NCBI GenBank assembly: GCA_036511595.1
Contig: DATCBY010000034.1
Coordinates: 51,677-115,676 of the forward strand
Length of the DNA stretch: 64,000 bases
Direction: 5' to 3'
DNA from: DASZQY01 sp036511595
GTDB lineage: Bacteria > Pseudomonadota > Alphaproteobacteria > Rhizobiales > Kaistiaceae
The notes under the pieces were generated by a model. The model saw only the letters and a program-made list of their open reading frames with translations, was not told where the DNA came from and did not search any database. Each line of letters begins with the position of its first letter. Within the stretch, counting starts at the first letter, position 1. Made by a program: the position numbers and the translations under genes. Shown in pieces: positions 39,372 through 47,135 of this stretch.

Positions 39372-40816
39372 CGAGCGGAAGGCCCCTCCGCGCCGGCGCG
39401 TCGCTGCAGGGCGCCGATCGCGGAGACAAAGCCGAGAAGAGCGCCGACGAACAGCGCACCCCGCTGAGCCCAGACGAACTGGTCGAGGTTGCTGGCCAGG
39501 AGCGCGGCGGAAAGACCGAGGACGCAGAAGAGCGAGGATGCGTGCGCGAAGGCGTCGGCGCTGCGCCTAATGGCGAAACTTGCGGATGCGATCGGCAGCG
39601 CGAAGAGCCAGATGCAGATGACGAAGGCCGGCGTTCCGAGCGCCATCCAGAGGCCGAACACCGCGTTGTGCGGATCATAGTCCCAGTAGGGCAGAATGGA
39701 GCTGATATCCGCAACCGGAAACACCTTGTCGAAGGGCTTGCCGAACCCGGTGCCGAGCGGATGCTCTCGCACCGTCGACCAGAGATCCAAATTCTCGCCA
39801 GCGCGGTAGACGTTGGAGGAATAGTCGTTGGCATCGCTCGCGGCGAAGATCGAGCGCACCTTCTCGGCCGGGACACCGAGCGATCCCGGGTCGCCCCAGA
39901 AGAGAACGAGAAAAAGCCCGGCGGCGGCGGCCGCGGCCGCTAGCAGGCCAAAGGCAAGACGACGCTTGTCGATTAGGACAAAGGGCAGGAGCAGCGCGCC
40001 CATGCCGAATGCCGCATAGCCCGCCCGACGTAGATTGAGGACAAGTGCGGCGAGGAGCAGCGTTCCGGCCAAAAGTGCCAGGACGTTGGTGCGCAGGCGC
40101 CTGTCGTAGAGCGCAAGCGCGAGCAGGAAGAAGAAAGCGGCGCCGAAGAAGATCGAGTCTTCGTGCCCGACCAGCTCGCGCCAGCCGGAGAAGTGCGCAT
40201 GCGCGAGGGCGAAGAACACCCAGACGGTGAGTGCGGCCTTGAGCACGATCGCCATGATCATCGCGCCGAGCATAAGCCGTAGGTCCGCATTGTTGCGGAT
40301 GACCTGCGTCAGCAGGATGGCGATCGTCGCGATATGGAAATAGGGCCGCACCTGCCAGAGCGCCGGCTTTATCGCGCCCCCCGTCGCCATTCCCGTTCCG
40401 AACATCAGCAGGACGGCACCGGCGAACGCCGCTACGACCAACATTTCCGCGGTCACGGTCGGGCGCCGCCTCTCCACCCACATCCAGCCGATCGCCGAGG
40501 ACGCTCCGAGTGCTAGCAGCGCCTCGATCGTGTTGAACCTCAGCCATCCGGCCGCATTGCCGGCGGCGGGATCGAAGAGCTTCCACCAGTTGTCGAAGAG
40601 CACGTGACCGAGGCGGTGCGCGACGGTCGGAAACTCGCGGACGGTGTCGTCGCTGAGGATCGGCAGGACGATGAGCGCGATGCATGCGATCGTCGTGACG
40701 GCGTGAAGGAGGCGCGCGACAGGGGCCGCGGCGTGCGATGCTGGGGCCGCCTCGACCGGCGCGCCGGCACGGCCGCCCGCAACCGCTTCCGCTCCTGCGG
40801 CAATGGCGGTCGTCAA
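39368..40816 (-). CDS. O-antigen ligase/polymerase-like membrane protein
   Basis: A 482-residue protein with about 10-12 TM helices. A large periplasmic loop contains ENLDLWSTVREHPLGTGFGKPFDKVFP, a pattern of Wzy/O-antigen ligase (WaaL) proteins, and the YDPHNAVFGLWMALG helix follows. It probably polymerises or ligates a surface polysaccharide. Ligase and polymerase cannot be told apart by eye. The N-terminal ~35 residues are Ala-rich and variable. It is coupled to the acyltransferase and follows the TPR gene by 54 bp. Confidence 0.75.
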   Translation of the reverse strand: MTTAIAAGAEAVAGGRAGAPVEAAPASHAAAPVARLLHAVTTIACIALIVLPILSDDTVREFPTVAHRLGHVLFDNWWKLFDPAAGNAAGWLRFNTIEALLALGASSAIGWMWVERRRPTVTAEMLVVAAFAGAVLLMFGTGMATGGAIKPALWQVRPYFHIATIAILLTQVIRNNADLRLMLGAMIMAIVLKAALTVWVFFALAHAHFSGWRELVGHEDSIFFGAAFFFLLALALYDRRLRTNVLALLAGTLLLAALVLNLRRAGYAAFGMGALLLPFVLIDKRRLAFGLLAAAAAAAGLFLVLFWGDPGSLGVPAEKVRSIFAASDANDYSSNVYRAGENLDLWSTVREHPLGTGFGKPFDKVFPVADISSILPYWDYDPHNAVFGLWMALGTPAFVICIWLFALPIASASFAIRRSADAFAHASSLFCVLGLSAALLASNLDQFVWAQRGALFVGALLGFVSAIGALQRRAGAEGPSAR

Positions 40817-40870
40817 GGAGTGTCTCCCGTTCCCGATGGGCGATGGCGCATGTCGTCCGGACCTCTCCGA

Positions 40871-41737
40871 TCAGCCGAGGGGGACGAAATAGAGCCAGCC
40901 GAGCGCGGCCGCGACGAGCGCGGTCGTGCCCGCAAGCAGATACGCCCGCATGCGGGCCGCCGTCCGCGACGCCTGTCCGGCAACAACCCCGAAGAGGATC
41001 ACGGCGAGCGACAGCGTGATAGTCGGCTGCGCCTGTGCGGCGCGGAAAGCCTTGGCGTCTCGCGTGGCGTCCGCGAGTTCGCGTTGCAACCCTTCGTCGT
41101 GCGGCTGCAGCGCGGCGGCCCTCTTGAGGAGGGCTCGCGCATCCGGATAGTGCTGATCGAAGCGCTCGATCGCAGCCAGCGCTCGCAGTGCATCGACGTT
41201 ATCGGGTGCGGATGCGAGAAGCGCGTTCAGCAGGCGCCTCGCGCCCACAAGATCGCCGGTATCGCCCAACATGCGGCCAAGAAGAACCTGGGCGGCTTGG
41301 TCGGACGGTGCCTCATCGGCCCATCGGCGGACGGTGGAAAGCGCCTCCTCCTCTCGGCCCGGAGCGTCGCGAACGATCGTTGCCCAGTCAGCGTGCCAGC
41401 CGCGATCATCGGGGGCGAGGGCGAGGCGCCGATCCGCCTCCTCAGCGGCCTTTGCAAAATCCCTGGAGCCGTAATACGCCCACGCAAGGCCCTCGTGCGC
41501 CTTGAGGCTCGATGGGTTGTCGCTCAGTACCTTGTCGAAGTCCTCTATAGCTGCTTCGAACTTGCCCGCGTCGAGCTCACTGTTGCCGTCGGCCAGCGGC
41601 CCGCCATCGGCCGAGGCCCGCGACAAGAGGAGCAGGAGCAATACGAGCGCTGCGGTGGCGAATCTTGCCCCGGCACCGACCGTCCTGGTGGAAATGTACG
41701 CTGTCCCAAGCATAGGTCCGTCCGTGATACCCGCCAC
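40871..41737 (-). CDS. TPR-repeat membrane protein
   Basis: A 288-residue protein with an N-terminal hydrophobic segment (FATAALVLLLLLLSRASA) and four or five tetratricopeptide repeats (about 50-220; for example FEAAIEDFDKVLSDNPSSLKA). Two C-terminal TM helices follow. TPRs are protein-protein docking modules. Location upstream of the ligase and acyltransferase suggests a scaffold role in polysaccharide export or assembly, which is inference. The start could also be MLGTAYIS, eight codons later. Confidence 0.7.
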   Translation of the reverse strand: MAGITDGPMLGTAYISTRTVGAGARFATAALVLLLLLLSRASADGGPLADGNSELDAGKFEAAIEDFDKVLSDNPSSLKAHEGLAWAYYGSRDFAKAAEEADRRLALAPDDRGWHADWATIVRDAPGREEEALSTVRRWADEAPSDQAAQVLLGRMLGDTGDLVGARRLLNALLASAPDNVDALRALAAIERFDQHYPDARALLKRAAALQPHDEGLQRELADATRDAKAFRAAQAQPTITLSLAVILFGVVAGQASRTAARMRAYLLAGTTALVAAALGWLYFVPLG

Positions 41738-42202
41738 TCAGGCGGCAGGCGGCGCCGGAAGTCCACCGATTAGTGCGCCATTGGTTAAGTGCCGTTCGGC
41801 GCCGCGATGCGAGCCGTTGCCGCACGTGCCACGTTCCGGCGCGCCATGTGTCGGCGATTGCGGCGCGGGCGCAGAATGCTCGGGCATATGGACGAAAAAG
41901 GCGACCCTTATAGGTCGCCGATTGCGGCGATTGCGTTGGATGACGCTTACCCGCAAGTAGCAGTAGAGTTTCGTTCTCGTCGCGCGGCCGCCCACCGTAG
42001 GCGCGGCGACGCTGGCAATGAATACGCCGACGATCAGTGAGAGACAGAAAAAGAGACCGAATTTCTCTGTTCCGTTTCGCGCGTCTAGTAACAAACACTC
42101 CGGCAATGATCGCCGATCAGGCGACCGCAGAACGAGAAGACTCAGCGCCGCTGACTGGCGCGATCAAGCGGGCAGGATATTTCGAAGGCCATGGATTTTC
42201 GT
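41738..42202. other. Intergenic region, no recognisable gene
   Basis: I see no convincing gene in these 465 bases. One minus-strand frame (41738-42106) encodes a hydrophobic stretch, LFFCLSLIVGVFIASVAA, that could be a signal peptide, but the rest is Arg/Pro-rich and looks non-coding. The stretch is more AT-rich around 42040-42110 than its surroundings and may hold the promoter of the TPR-polysaccharide unit. Confidence 0.5.
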
Positions 42203-42280
42203 TCAGTGCCATAATATGGCGAGGAGAATGATGATCGGAATAGGAACTCCGAGAAGCCAGAGGAGAATCGACCGGCCCAT
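42203..42280 (-). CDS. 25-residue membrane peptide
   Basis: A 25-codon frame beginning MGRSILLWLLGV and ending AILWH, almost entirely one hydrophobic helix with a PIP kink in the middle. A perfect GGAGG lies five bases before the ATG, which separates it from random hydrophobic frames. Small single-helix proteins of this type are common and usually unannotated in alphaproteobacteria. A role in membrane or envelope stress is possible but not shown. It stands alone on the minus strand between the TPR gene and the small secreted protein. Confidence 0.6.
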   Translation of the reverse strand: MGRSILLWLLGVPIPIIILLAILWH

Positions 42281-42406
42281 GGGCGCCTCCGTTTGAAGTG
42301 TCGACAAGCGGGCAGTAACGTGCCTGTGACACCAAGGTTCCGGGACCTCCGATTCAGTCGGGCGGCGAATTTTTCGGGTGGCTCGCGCCAAAAATGATGG
42401 ACCGAG

Positions 42407-42431
42407 GGAACGTTCGTGCGGCCCTGGAGTT
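42407..42431 (+). promoter_or_regulatory. EcfG-like general stress promoter
   Basis: GGAAC (42407-42411), then 17 bases, then GTT (42429-42431). The alphaproteobacterial EcfG (sigma-EcfG/PhyR) consensus is GGAAC-N16-17-CGTT, and only the C is missing here. It is 40 bp before the start of the small secreted protein and in the right orientation. Confidence 0.5.
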
Positions 42432-42470
42432 TTTCATGGACTGGAGGGCCTTAACCAATGGAGAGGCCTT

Positions 42471-42779
42471 ATGAAGCTCTCGATCTATACATTGTCGATG
42501 CTGGCTGCGTTTGCGGTCGGCGGATCGGCGCTTGCCGCGACTGCCACTACGACTGGTCCAGCGGCAGCAGGCACCGCCGACATGACCGGCATGGCTTCGC
42601 TGGGCGTCGACATCAGTGCAGCGGGAACCACCCCTGATTCAGTCGCAACGTTCGTCGGCGGTTTGTCGACCGATCAGCAATCAGGCGTCAAGAACGGCTG
42701 TCAAAGCATTGTCGCCAATCCGACAGCGGCGAGCCCCAACGTTCTCGGCTTCTGCAAGAACTTGAACGGCGGCAACTAG
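42471..42779 (+). CDS. Small secreted protein of unknown function
   Basis: A 102-residue protein with a clear signal peptide (MKLSIYTLSMLAAFAVGGSALA, cleaved after about residue 22-24). A Thr/Ala/Gly-rich middle and a C-terminal segment with two Cys (NGCQSIVANP...GFCKNL) follow; the Cys may form a disulfide in the periplasm. I do not recognise the family with certainty. GGAGAGG precedes the ATG, favouring it over an upstream ATG at 42378. An EcfG-like promoter suggests expression in the general stress response. Confidence 0.8.
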   Translation: MKLSIYTLSMLAAFAVGGSALAATATTTGPAAAGTADMTGMASLGVDISAAGTTPDSVATFVGGLSTDQQSGVKNGCQSIVANPTAASPNVLGFCKNLNGGN

Positions 42780-42832
42780 CCCGCTCCACCGTATGTGACC
42801 CGGTCCTGGCGCTTGGCGGCAGGGCCGGGCGT

Positions 42833-43327
42833 CTATTGGCAGAGAGGCCAGACGCTCGCTGCAGCGCCAGCGTGGATGTAAAGCAGGGGTTCACCCGTTG
42901 GCAGCTCGCCGCGCGATGTCAGGATTTTCTGTAGCTCGGGGGAATACGCTGGCGTGAAATAGCTGAGCGGTTGAACGCCGTTCGGCATCTCGCCGGCTGC
43001 AGTCACGCTGCCGCTCGGCCATATGGCGAATTTATGGAATCCGAATTCGGCGCTTTTGGTAATGCAGGAGTGTGCGCGCAAGAGATCGGCGAAAAGCGTG
43101 CACGCCGAATCGCAGGACCCGGCGAAAGTCATGTGGATGTCGGAAGCCATCGCCTCGTCGGCAGCGTCTTCGAAAATCTTGACCTGACCGCCACGGCTAT
43201 ACCAGACCACACAATTGCTGTGCTGTGTCTCGGTGCAACCGAACAGTGTCTTGAGCGGCCCAGCGGTCGCCGGCGTTGCAATTGCCGCGGCTGCCAGTAT
43301 CGCAGCGAGCAACAGACTAAGTCGCAT
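42833..43327 (-). CDS. Secreted ClpP/crotonase-fold-like protein
   Basis: A 164-residue protein with a signal peptide (MRLSLLLAAILAAAAIATPATA). The core motif GSCDSACTLFADLL is followed about 20 residues later by AEFGFHK. This SAC(T)...GFH pattern is seen in predicted periplasmic proteins with a ClpP-like fold (COG3904-type), where Ser and His would be catalytic. Protease activity is not established. Cysteines are numerous (CTETQHSNC, SCDSAC, SC), suggesting disulfides. The start at 43327 is chosen because it begins the signal peptide. It is convergent with the small secreted protein. Confidence 0.65.
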   Translation of the reverse strand: MRLSLLLAAILAAAAIATPATAGPLKTLFGCTETQHSNCVVWYSRGGQVKIFEDAADEAMASDIHMTFAGSCDSACTLFADLLRAHSCITKSAEFGFHKFAIWPSGSVTAAGEMPNGVQPLSYFTPAYSPELQKILTSRGELPTGEPLLYIHAGAAASVWPLCQ

Positions 43328-43521
43328 CAGCGCCCCCACGCGAATCGCCCTGCAACGTAACCTATCTGCGTTTTCCCGGGCAAATGGGCTGCTCGCAAGC
43401 GTTGTGAAAACCTCGCTAACGGCGGCTCGCTTACACGGCCCCGCCACCAAATCTTGATTGGCCGCCCGAAACCTTTGATGGCAAGGGAGCGTAGTCAGTT
43501 CAGCGGGAAGGGAGGTCGCAC

Positions 43522-44367
43522 ATGTCGGTCACGTCATCCGCTAATTTGCCACTCGTCCCTGGAGGCCGCGTCCTCATCCGCCGCCACACGCTGTTGGTCC
43601 GCATCACGCACTGGATCAACGTCGTCTGCATTCTCTTCCTGGTGATGAGCGGCCTGCAGATATTCAACGCCACGCCGGCGCTCTATCTCGGCCAGAAGGC
43701 GGACTTCGCGCATCCCGTGGCGAGCCTGACCGCGCAGAACTCGCAGCAGGGTCCGATCGGCATCACCCAGATCGGCGGCGCACGCTTCAACACCACCGGC
43801 GTTCTCGGTCTCTCCACCTACGATGGCGAGCCCGCCGCGCGCGGCTTTCCTGGGTGGATCACGCTGCCCAGCTACCAGGATCTCGCCACTGGCCGGCGCT
43901 GGCATTTCTTCTTTGCCTGGCTCTTTGTCATTAATGGCGCCGTCTACCTAGTTGCCAGCCTCGCCAATCGCCACATCTGGCAGGATCTCGTGCCGACTGG
44001 CGCCGAGCTACGCGCTATCCCGAGCTCAATCCTCCATCACCTGCAGCTTCGCTTCGCCCATGTGCGCGAATACAACGTGCTGCAAAAGCTCGCCTACCTG
44101 ATTATCGTGGTCGCCGTACTGCCGCTGATCGTTCTCGCTGGCATGACCATGTCGCCGGGCCTCGACAGCGCCTTTCCGTGGCTGGTCCACGTCTTCTTCG
44201 GTCGCCAGACCGCGCGCACTATCCACTTCATCCTCGCCACGACGATCGTGCTGTTTGTCGTGGTCCACGTCGTCATGGTTCTGGTCTCCGGCGTCTGGAA
44301 CAACCTCCGCTCCATGGTCACCGGCCGCTACGCCGTTGAAGCCGAGAGCGAGCCCCATGTTGACTGA
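43522..44367 (+). CDS. Di-heme cytochrome b subunit (cytochrome b561/hydrogenase b type)
   Basis: A 281-residue membrane cytochrome with about four or five TM helices and paired His residues suited to heme b: LLVRITHWINVVCILFLVMSG near 30, RRWHFFFAWLFVINGAVYL near 125 and RTIHFILATTIVLFVVVHVV near 235. It overlaps the molybdopterin oxidoreductase gene by 11 bp. The pair likely forms a membrane-anchored system moving electrons between the quinone pool and a periplasmic Mo enzyme. GGGAGG lies upstream of the ATG. Confidence 0.85.
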   Translation: MSVTSSANLPLVPGGRVLIRRHTLLVRITHWINVVCILFLVMSGLQIFNATPALYLGQKADFAHPVASLTAQNSQQGPIGITQIGGARFNTTGVLGLSTYDGEPAARGFPGWITLPSYQDLATGRRWHFFFAWLFVINGAVYLVASLANRHIWQDLVPTGAELRAIPSSILHHLQLRFAHVREYNVLQKLAYLIIVVAVLPLIVLAGMTMSPGLDSAFPWLVHVFFGRQTARTIHFILATTIVLFVVVHVVMVLVSGVWNNLRSMVTGRYAVEAESEPHVD

Positions 44368-45169
44368 GCGCAAGCGCAACCCTTCACGGCCGACCCGGCG
44401 CGGGCTGCTCGTCGGCATCGCCGCCACGGCCGGCACAGCCGTCCTTGCCGGTTGCGATCAACTGGACATGGTCGCACAACAGGGCTCGTGGTTCCGCGAC
44501 CGCGTCCTTCACCTGGGCGAGGATTTTAACCGCACGGTCCAGCGCTTTTTCCTGAACCCGAACAGCCTCGCCCATGAATTCACCGACGCCGACATCTCGA
44601 CGGATTTCAAGGCGAACGGCAGCACCGATCCGGACGATCCCGCCTATCGGGCGATGGCCGCCAATGGTTTCGCCGACTGGAAGCTGGAAGTGGGCGGCCT
44701 TGTCGAAAAGCCGATGTCGTTCTCGCTCGCCGATCTTCGCGCCATGCCGTCGCGCACCCAGATCACGCGCCACGACTGCGTCGAAGGGTGGAGCTGCATA
44801 GGCAAGTGGACCGGCGTGCCGCTGGCGCTGGTTCTGGAGAAGGTCGGCGTCAAGCCGCAGGGCCGCTACGTCATGTTCACCTGCGCCGACATGCTCGAGC
44901 AGACCCTCGATGGCACCGGCCGCTACTACGAGACGCTGGGCTTTGAGGACGCCTACCATCCGCAGACCATCCTGGCCTACGACATGAACGGCGAGACGCT
45001 GACCGTCCCGCACGGCGCGCCGCTGCGCGTCCGCGTCGAACGCCAGCTCGGCTACAAGATGGCCAAGTACGTCATGAAGATTGACATCATCGACGACTAC
45101 TCCAGCGTCAGCCGCGGCAATGGCGGCTTCTGGGAAGATCGCGGCTACGACTGGTACGCCGGCATCTGA
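44357..45169 (+). CDS. Molybdopterin-dependent oxidoreductase, sulfite oxidase/MsrP type
   Basis: A 270-residue periplasmic Mo-cofactor enzyme. Its N-terminus has twin arginines (Arg14-Arg15 in PTRRGLLVG), consistent with Tat export of a folded cofactor protein, and the segment ends in a possible lipobox LAGC (Cys33). The Mo-binding Cys is Cys141 in RHDCVEGWS, matching the MsrP/YedY active site. MsrP reduces methionine sulfoxide in periplasmic proteins, while other members oxidise sulfite. Which one applies here is open. The heme partner is a hydrogenase-b-type cytochrome, not an obvious MsrQ. Confidence 0.85.
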   Translation: MLTERKRNPSRPTRRGLLVGIAATAGTAVLAGCDQLDMVAQQGSWFRDRVLHLGEDFNRTVQRFFLNPNSLAHEFTDADISTDFKANGSTDPDDPAYRAMAANGFADWKLEVGGLVEKPMSFSLADLRAMPSRTQITRHDCVEGWSCIGKWTGVPLALVLEKVGVKPQGRYVMFTCADMLEQTLDGTGRYYETLGFEDAYHPQTILAYDMNGETLTVPHGAPLRVRVERQLGYKMAKYVMKIDIIDDYSSVSRGNGGFWEDRGYDWYAGI

Positions 45170-45212
45170 CGCGCGGCCTCTTGCAATCAGCGCCGATACC
45201 CGATTGCCTGTG

Positions 45213-45234
45213 CGCCGCCGCAACTTCGGCGGCG
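45213..45234 (+). terminator. GC hairpin after the Mo-oxidoreductase gene
   Basis: An 8-bp stem (CGCCGCCG/CGGCGGCG) with a 6-base loop, 44 bp after the stop codon and 17 bp before the next start. There is no T-run. It may be a weak terminator or a leader hairpin of the next gene. Confidence 0.35.
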
Positions 45235-45250
45235 TCGGGGAGAAAATTTA

Positions 45251-46264
45251 ATGGCTCGCGGCAGCAAGGACAGAGTCGTCTGGGGCGTGATTTCGACGGC
45301 CGACATCGGGCTGAAGAAGGTCATCCCCGGCATGATGAAGTCCAGGCACATCGAGATTCGCGCCATCGCCTCGCGTGCGCTGCCCGCCGCGAAAAAAGCG
45401 GCCAAAAAACTCGGCGTCCCGGTCGCCTACGGCTCCTATGAAGAACTGCTCGACGACCCCGAGATCGAGGCGATCTACAATCCGCTGCCCAACCATCTGC
45501 ACGTGCCTCTCACGCTCGCCGCCGCAAGGAAGGGCAAGCACGTTCTGTGCGAGAAGCCGCTGTCGATCACCGCCGCCGAGGCCGAGACCCTGCGCTCGGC
45601 GCCGCGCGGCATCATCATCGCCGAGGCCTTCATGGTGCGTTGCCATCCGCAATGGATCAGGGCGCGCGAGATCGTCCGCTCGGGCAAGCTCGGCACGCTG
45701 CGCGCCGTGCAAAGTCTGTTCAGCTACTACAATGTCGATCCGCAGAACGTCCGCAACATGGCCGACATCGGCGGCGGCGCCCTTTACGACATTGGCTGCT
45801 ACCCGATCGTCGTCTCGCGTTACATATTTGGCAGCGAACCCAGGCGGGTGATCTCGCTCGTCGATCGCGACCCGAATTTCCGCACGGACCGCACGACGAG
45901 CGCGATCCTCGATTTTGGCGAAGGACGCCAGGTGACCTTTACCGTCTCCACCCAGGCAGCCGCCTACCAGCGCGTTCATATCCTCGGCACCAAGGGGCGG
46001 CTCGAGGTGCAGATCCCCTATAACGCTCCGCAGGGCGCCGCGACGACACTGTTCCTCGACACCGGGAAGCAGCTCGGCGACGCTTCGGCGAAGCCGATCA
46101 GGCTGCCGATGGCCGACCAGTACCAGCTCCAGGGAGAGGCCTTCGCCCGCATGGTGCGTGGCAAGGAGAAGGTCGCCTTCGGGCTTGAGGACGCCATTTT
46201 GCAGATGCGCGTTCTTGATGCCCTGTTCCGCTCGGAGAGGTCGGGAAGCTGGGAAAAACCCTAG
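45251..46264 (+). CDS. Gfo/Idh/MocA family oxidoreductase
   Basis: A 337-residue NAD(P)-dependent sugar dehydrogenase-type protein. The N-terminal Rossmann fold begins VVWGVISTADIG, and the family motif CEKPLSIT (the Lys is catalytic) is near residue 99. A C-terminal beta-sheet domain (DIGGGALYDIGCYPI) follows. The substrate is probably a sugar or cyclitol but cannot be named. It starts 81 bp after the Mo-oxidoreductase and has GGGAGAA upstream. Confidence 0.88.
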   Translation: MARGSKDRVVWGVISTADIGLKKVIPGMMKSRHIEIRAIASRALPAAKKAAKKLGVPVAYGSYEELLDDPEIEAIYNPLPNHLHVPLTLAAARKGKHVLCEKPLSITAAEAETLRSAPRGIIIAEAFMVRCHPQWIRAREIVRSGKLGTLRAVQSLFSYYNVDPQNVRNMADIGGGALYDIGCYPIVVSRYIFGSEPRRVISLVDRDPNFRTDRTTSAILDFGEGRQVTFTVSTQAAAYQRVHILGTKGRLEVQIPYNAPQGAATTLFLDTGKQLGDASAKPIRLPMADQYQLQGEAFARMVRGKEKVAFGLEDAILQMRVLDALFRSERSGSWEKP

Positions 46265-46275
46265 GCGGGGAGTCG

Positions 46276-46304
46276 CTTGAACCGACCAGCCGGTGCCCCC
46301 ATAT
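46276..46304 (+). promoter_or_regulatory. Sigma-32 (RpoH) promoter of hsp20
   Basis: CTTGAA (46276-46281), a 15-base spacer, and CCCCATAT (46297-46304). This is a near-perfect match to the heat-shock consensus CTTGAA-N13-15-CCCCATNT. The promoter is 69 bp before the hsp20 ATG and points toward it. Confidence 0.85.
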
Positions 46305-46372
46305 CTGGCTTGTCCCGGGTGCCGCTGTTGGGCTCGGGAGCCAAAGGTCGCTTGACGACGAGGACCGCCCCG

Positions 46373-46801
46373 ATGACGCGCATTTCCGCGTTTTCCAGCC
46401 CACTTCTGCTCGGTTTCGATGAGATCGAGCGCGCCCTCGACCGCCTCTCCAAGGCGGCCGGCGACGGATATCCGCCCTACAACATCGAGCGCCTGGCCCG
46501 CACCGACGCGAAGGCGGAGACCTTGCGTATCACGCTCGCTGTCGCCGGTTTCGAGACTGACGATCTCGACGTGACGGTGGAGGAGAATGAGCTGGTCATC
46601 CGCGGCAGGCAGAAGGACGAACCGGCGCGCGAGTATCTCCATCGGGGCATCGCCGCCCGCCAGTTCCAGAAAACCTTCGTCCTCGCCGAGGGGATCGAAG
46701 TAACCGGCGCCTCGTTGCGGGATGGCTTGCTTTCGGTCGATCTGGCGCGGCCCCAGAGTGAGCGGGTAGCCCGGCAGATCGTTATCAACGGACGCGGCTG
46801 A
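46373..46801 (+). CDS. Small heat-shock protein, Hsp20 family
   Basis: A 142-residue alpha-crystallin-type chaperone (IbpA-like class A) that holds unfolding proteins. The alpha-crystallin domain (about 30-130) includes YPPYNIERL, LRITLAVAGFETDDLDVTVEENELVIRG split over two strands, and the domain end LLSVDLARP. The start at 46373 (MTRISAFSSP) is typical of the rhizobial class. A strong sigma-32 promoter lies upstream. DUF1150 follows 23 bp downstream, a frequent pair in alphaproteobacteria. Confidence 0.93.
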   Translation: MTRISAFSSPLLLGFDEIERALDRLSKAAGDGYPPYNIERLARTDAKAETLRITLAVAGFETDDLDVTVEENELVIRGRQKDEPAREYLHRGIAARQFQKTFVLAEGIEVTGASLRDGLLSVDLARPQSERVARQIVINGRG

Positions 46802-46824
46802 AACCGGTCCAGGAGGGTAGTGCG

Positions 46825-47076
46825 ATGACCAGTGAAAAGAATCTGATGACTCCGGAAAACTTCGCCGGCCTGGGCGGCGGACGGATCGCCTATGTGCGTC
46901 CGTTGAATGCCGATCAGGCGCGCGGAATGTTTCCGTCGATGCCCAAGGTTGCCCCCGGCCTTGAGCTGTGGGCGCTGCTTGGCGCCGACGGATCGCCGAT
47001 CATGCTCGCCGACAGCCGCGAGGCCGTCGTGCTCAACGCCCACGAGAACGAGCTGGAGCCGGTCAGTCTCCACTAG
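46825..47076 (+). CDS. DUF1150 family protein
   Basis: An 83-residue protein with the DUF1150 features (GGGRIAYVRPL near 18, GLELWALLGADGSPI, and the C-terminal AVVLNAHENELEPVSLH). The function is unknown, but the gene regularly follows hsp20, so a role in heat or protein-folding stress is likely. AGGAGGG precedes the ATG. It should be co-expressed from the sigma-32 promoter. Confidence 0.88.
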   Translation: MTSEKNLMTPENFAGLGGGRIAYVRPLNADQARGMFPSMPKVAPGLELWALLGADGSPIMLADSREAVVLNAHENELEPVSLH

Positions 47077-47101
47077 CTCGATTATTGAAGGATATTTTTG
47101 T

Positions 47102-47128
47102 CCGCCTCTCGCTATTCGCGAGGGGCGG
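47102..47128. terminator. Hairpin between convergent DUF1150 and ptsN genes
   Basis: An 11-bp stem with one G-U pair (CCGCCTCTCGC, loop TATTC, GCGAGGGGCGG) in the 59-bp gap between two convergent genes. It probably ends transcription from the DUF1150 side; tails are only moderately T-rich. Confidence 0.6.
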
Positions 47129-47135
47129 ATTCGTT

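Noticed and set aside
41738..42106. A minus-strand frame with a signal-peptide-like segment
   Set aside because: After the hydrophobic stretch the sequence is Arg/Pro/Gly-rich and unlike a folded protein, and I saw no good ribosome-binding site.
46305..46372. ROSE-type RNA thermometer before hsp20
   Set aside because: The leader of about 60 bases lacks the multiple hairpins and the anti-Shine-Dalgarno hairpin of ROSE elements. The sigma-32 promoter explains heat control.
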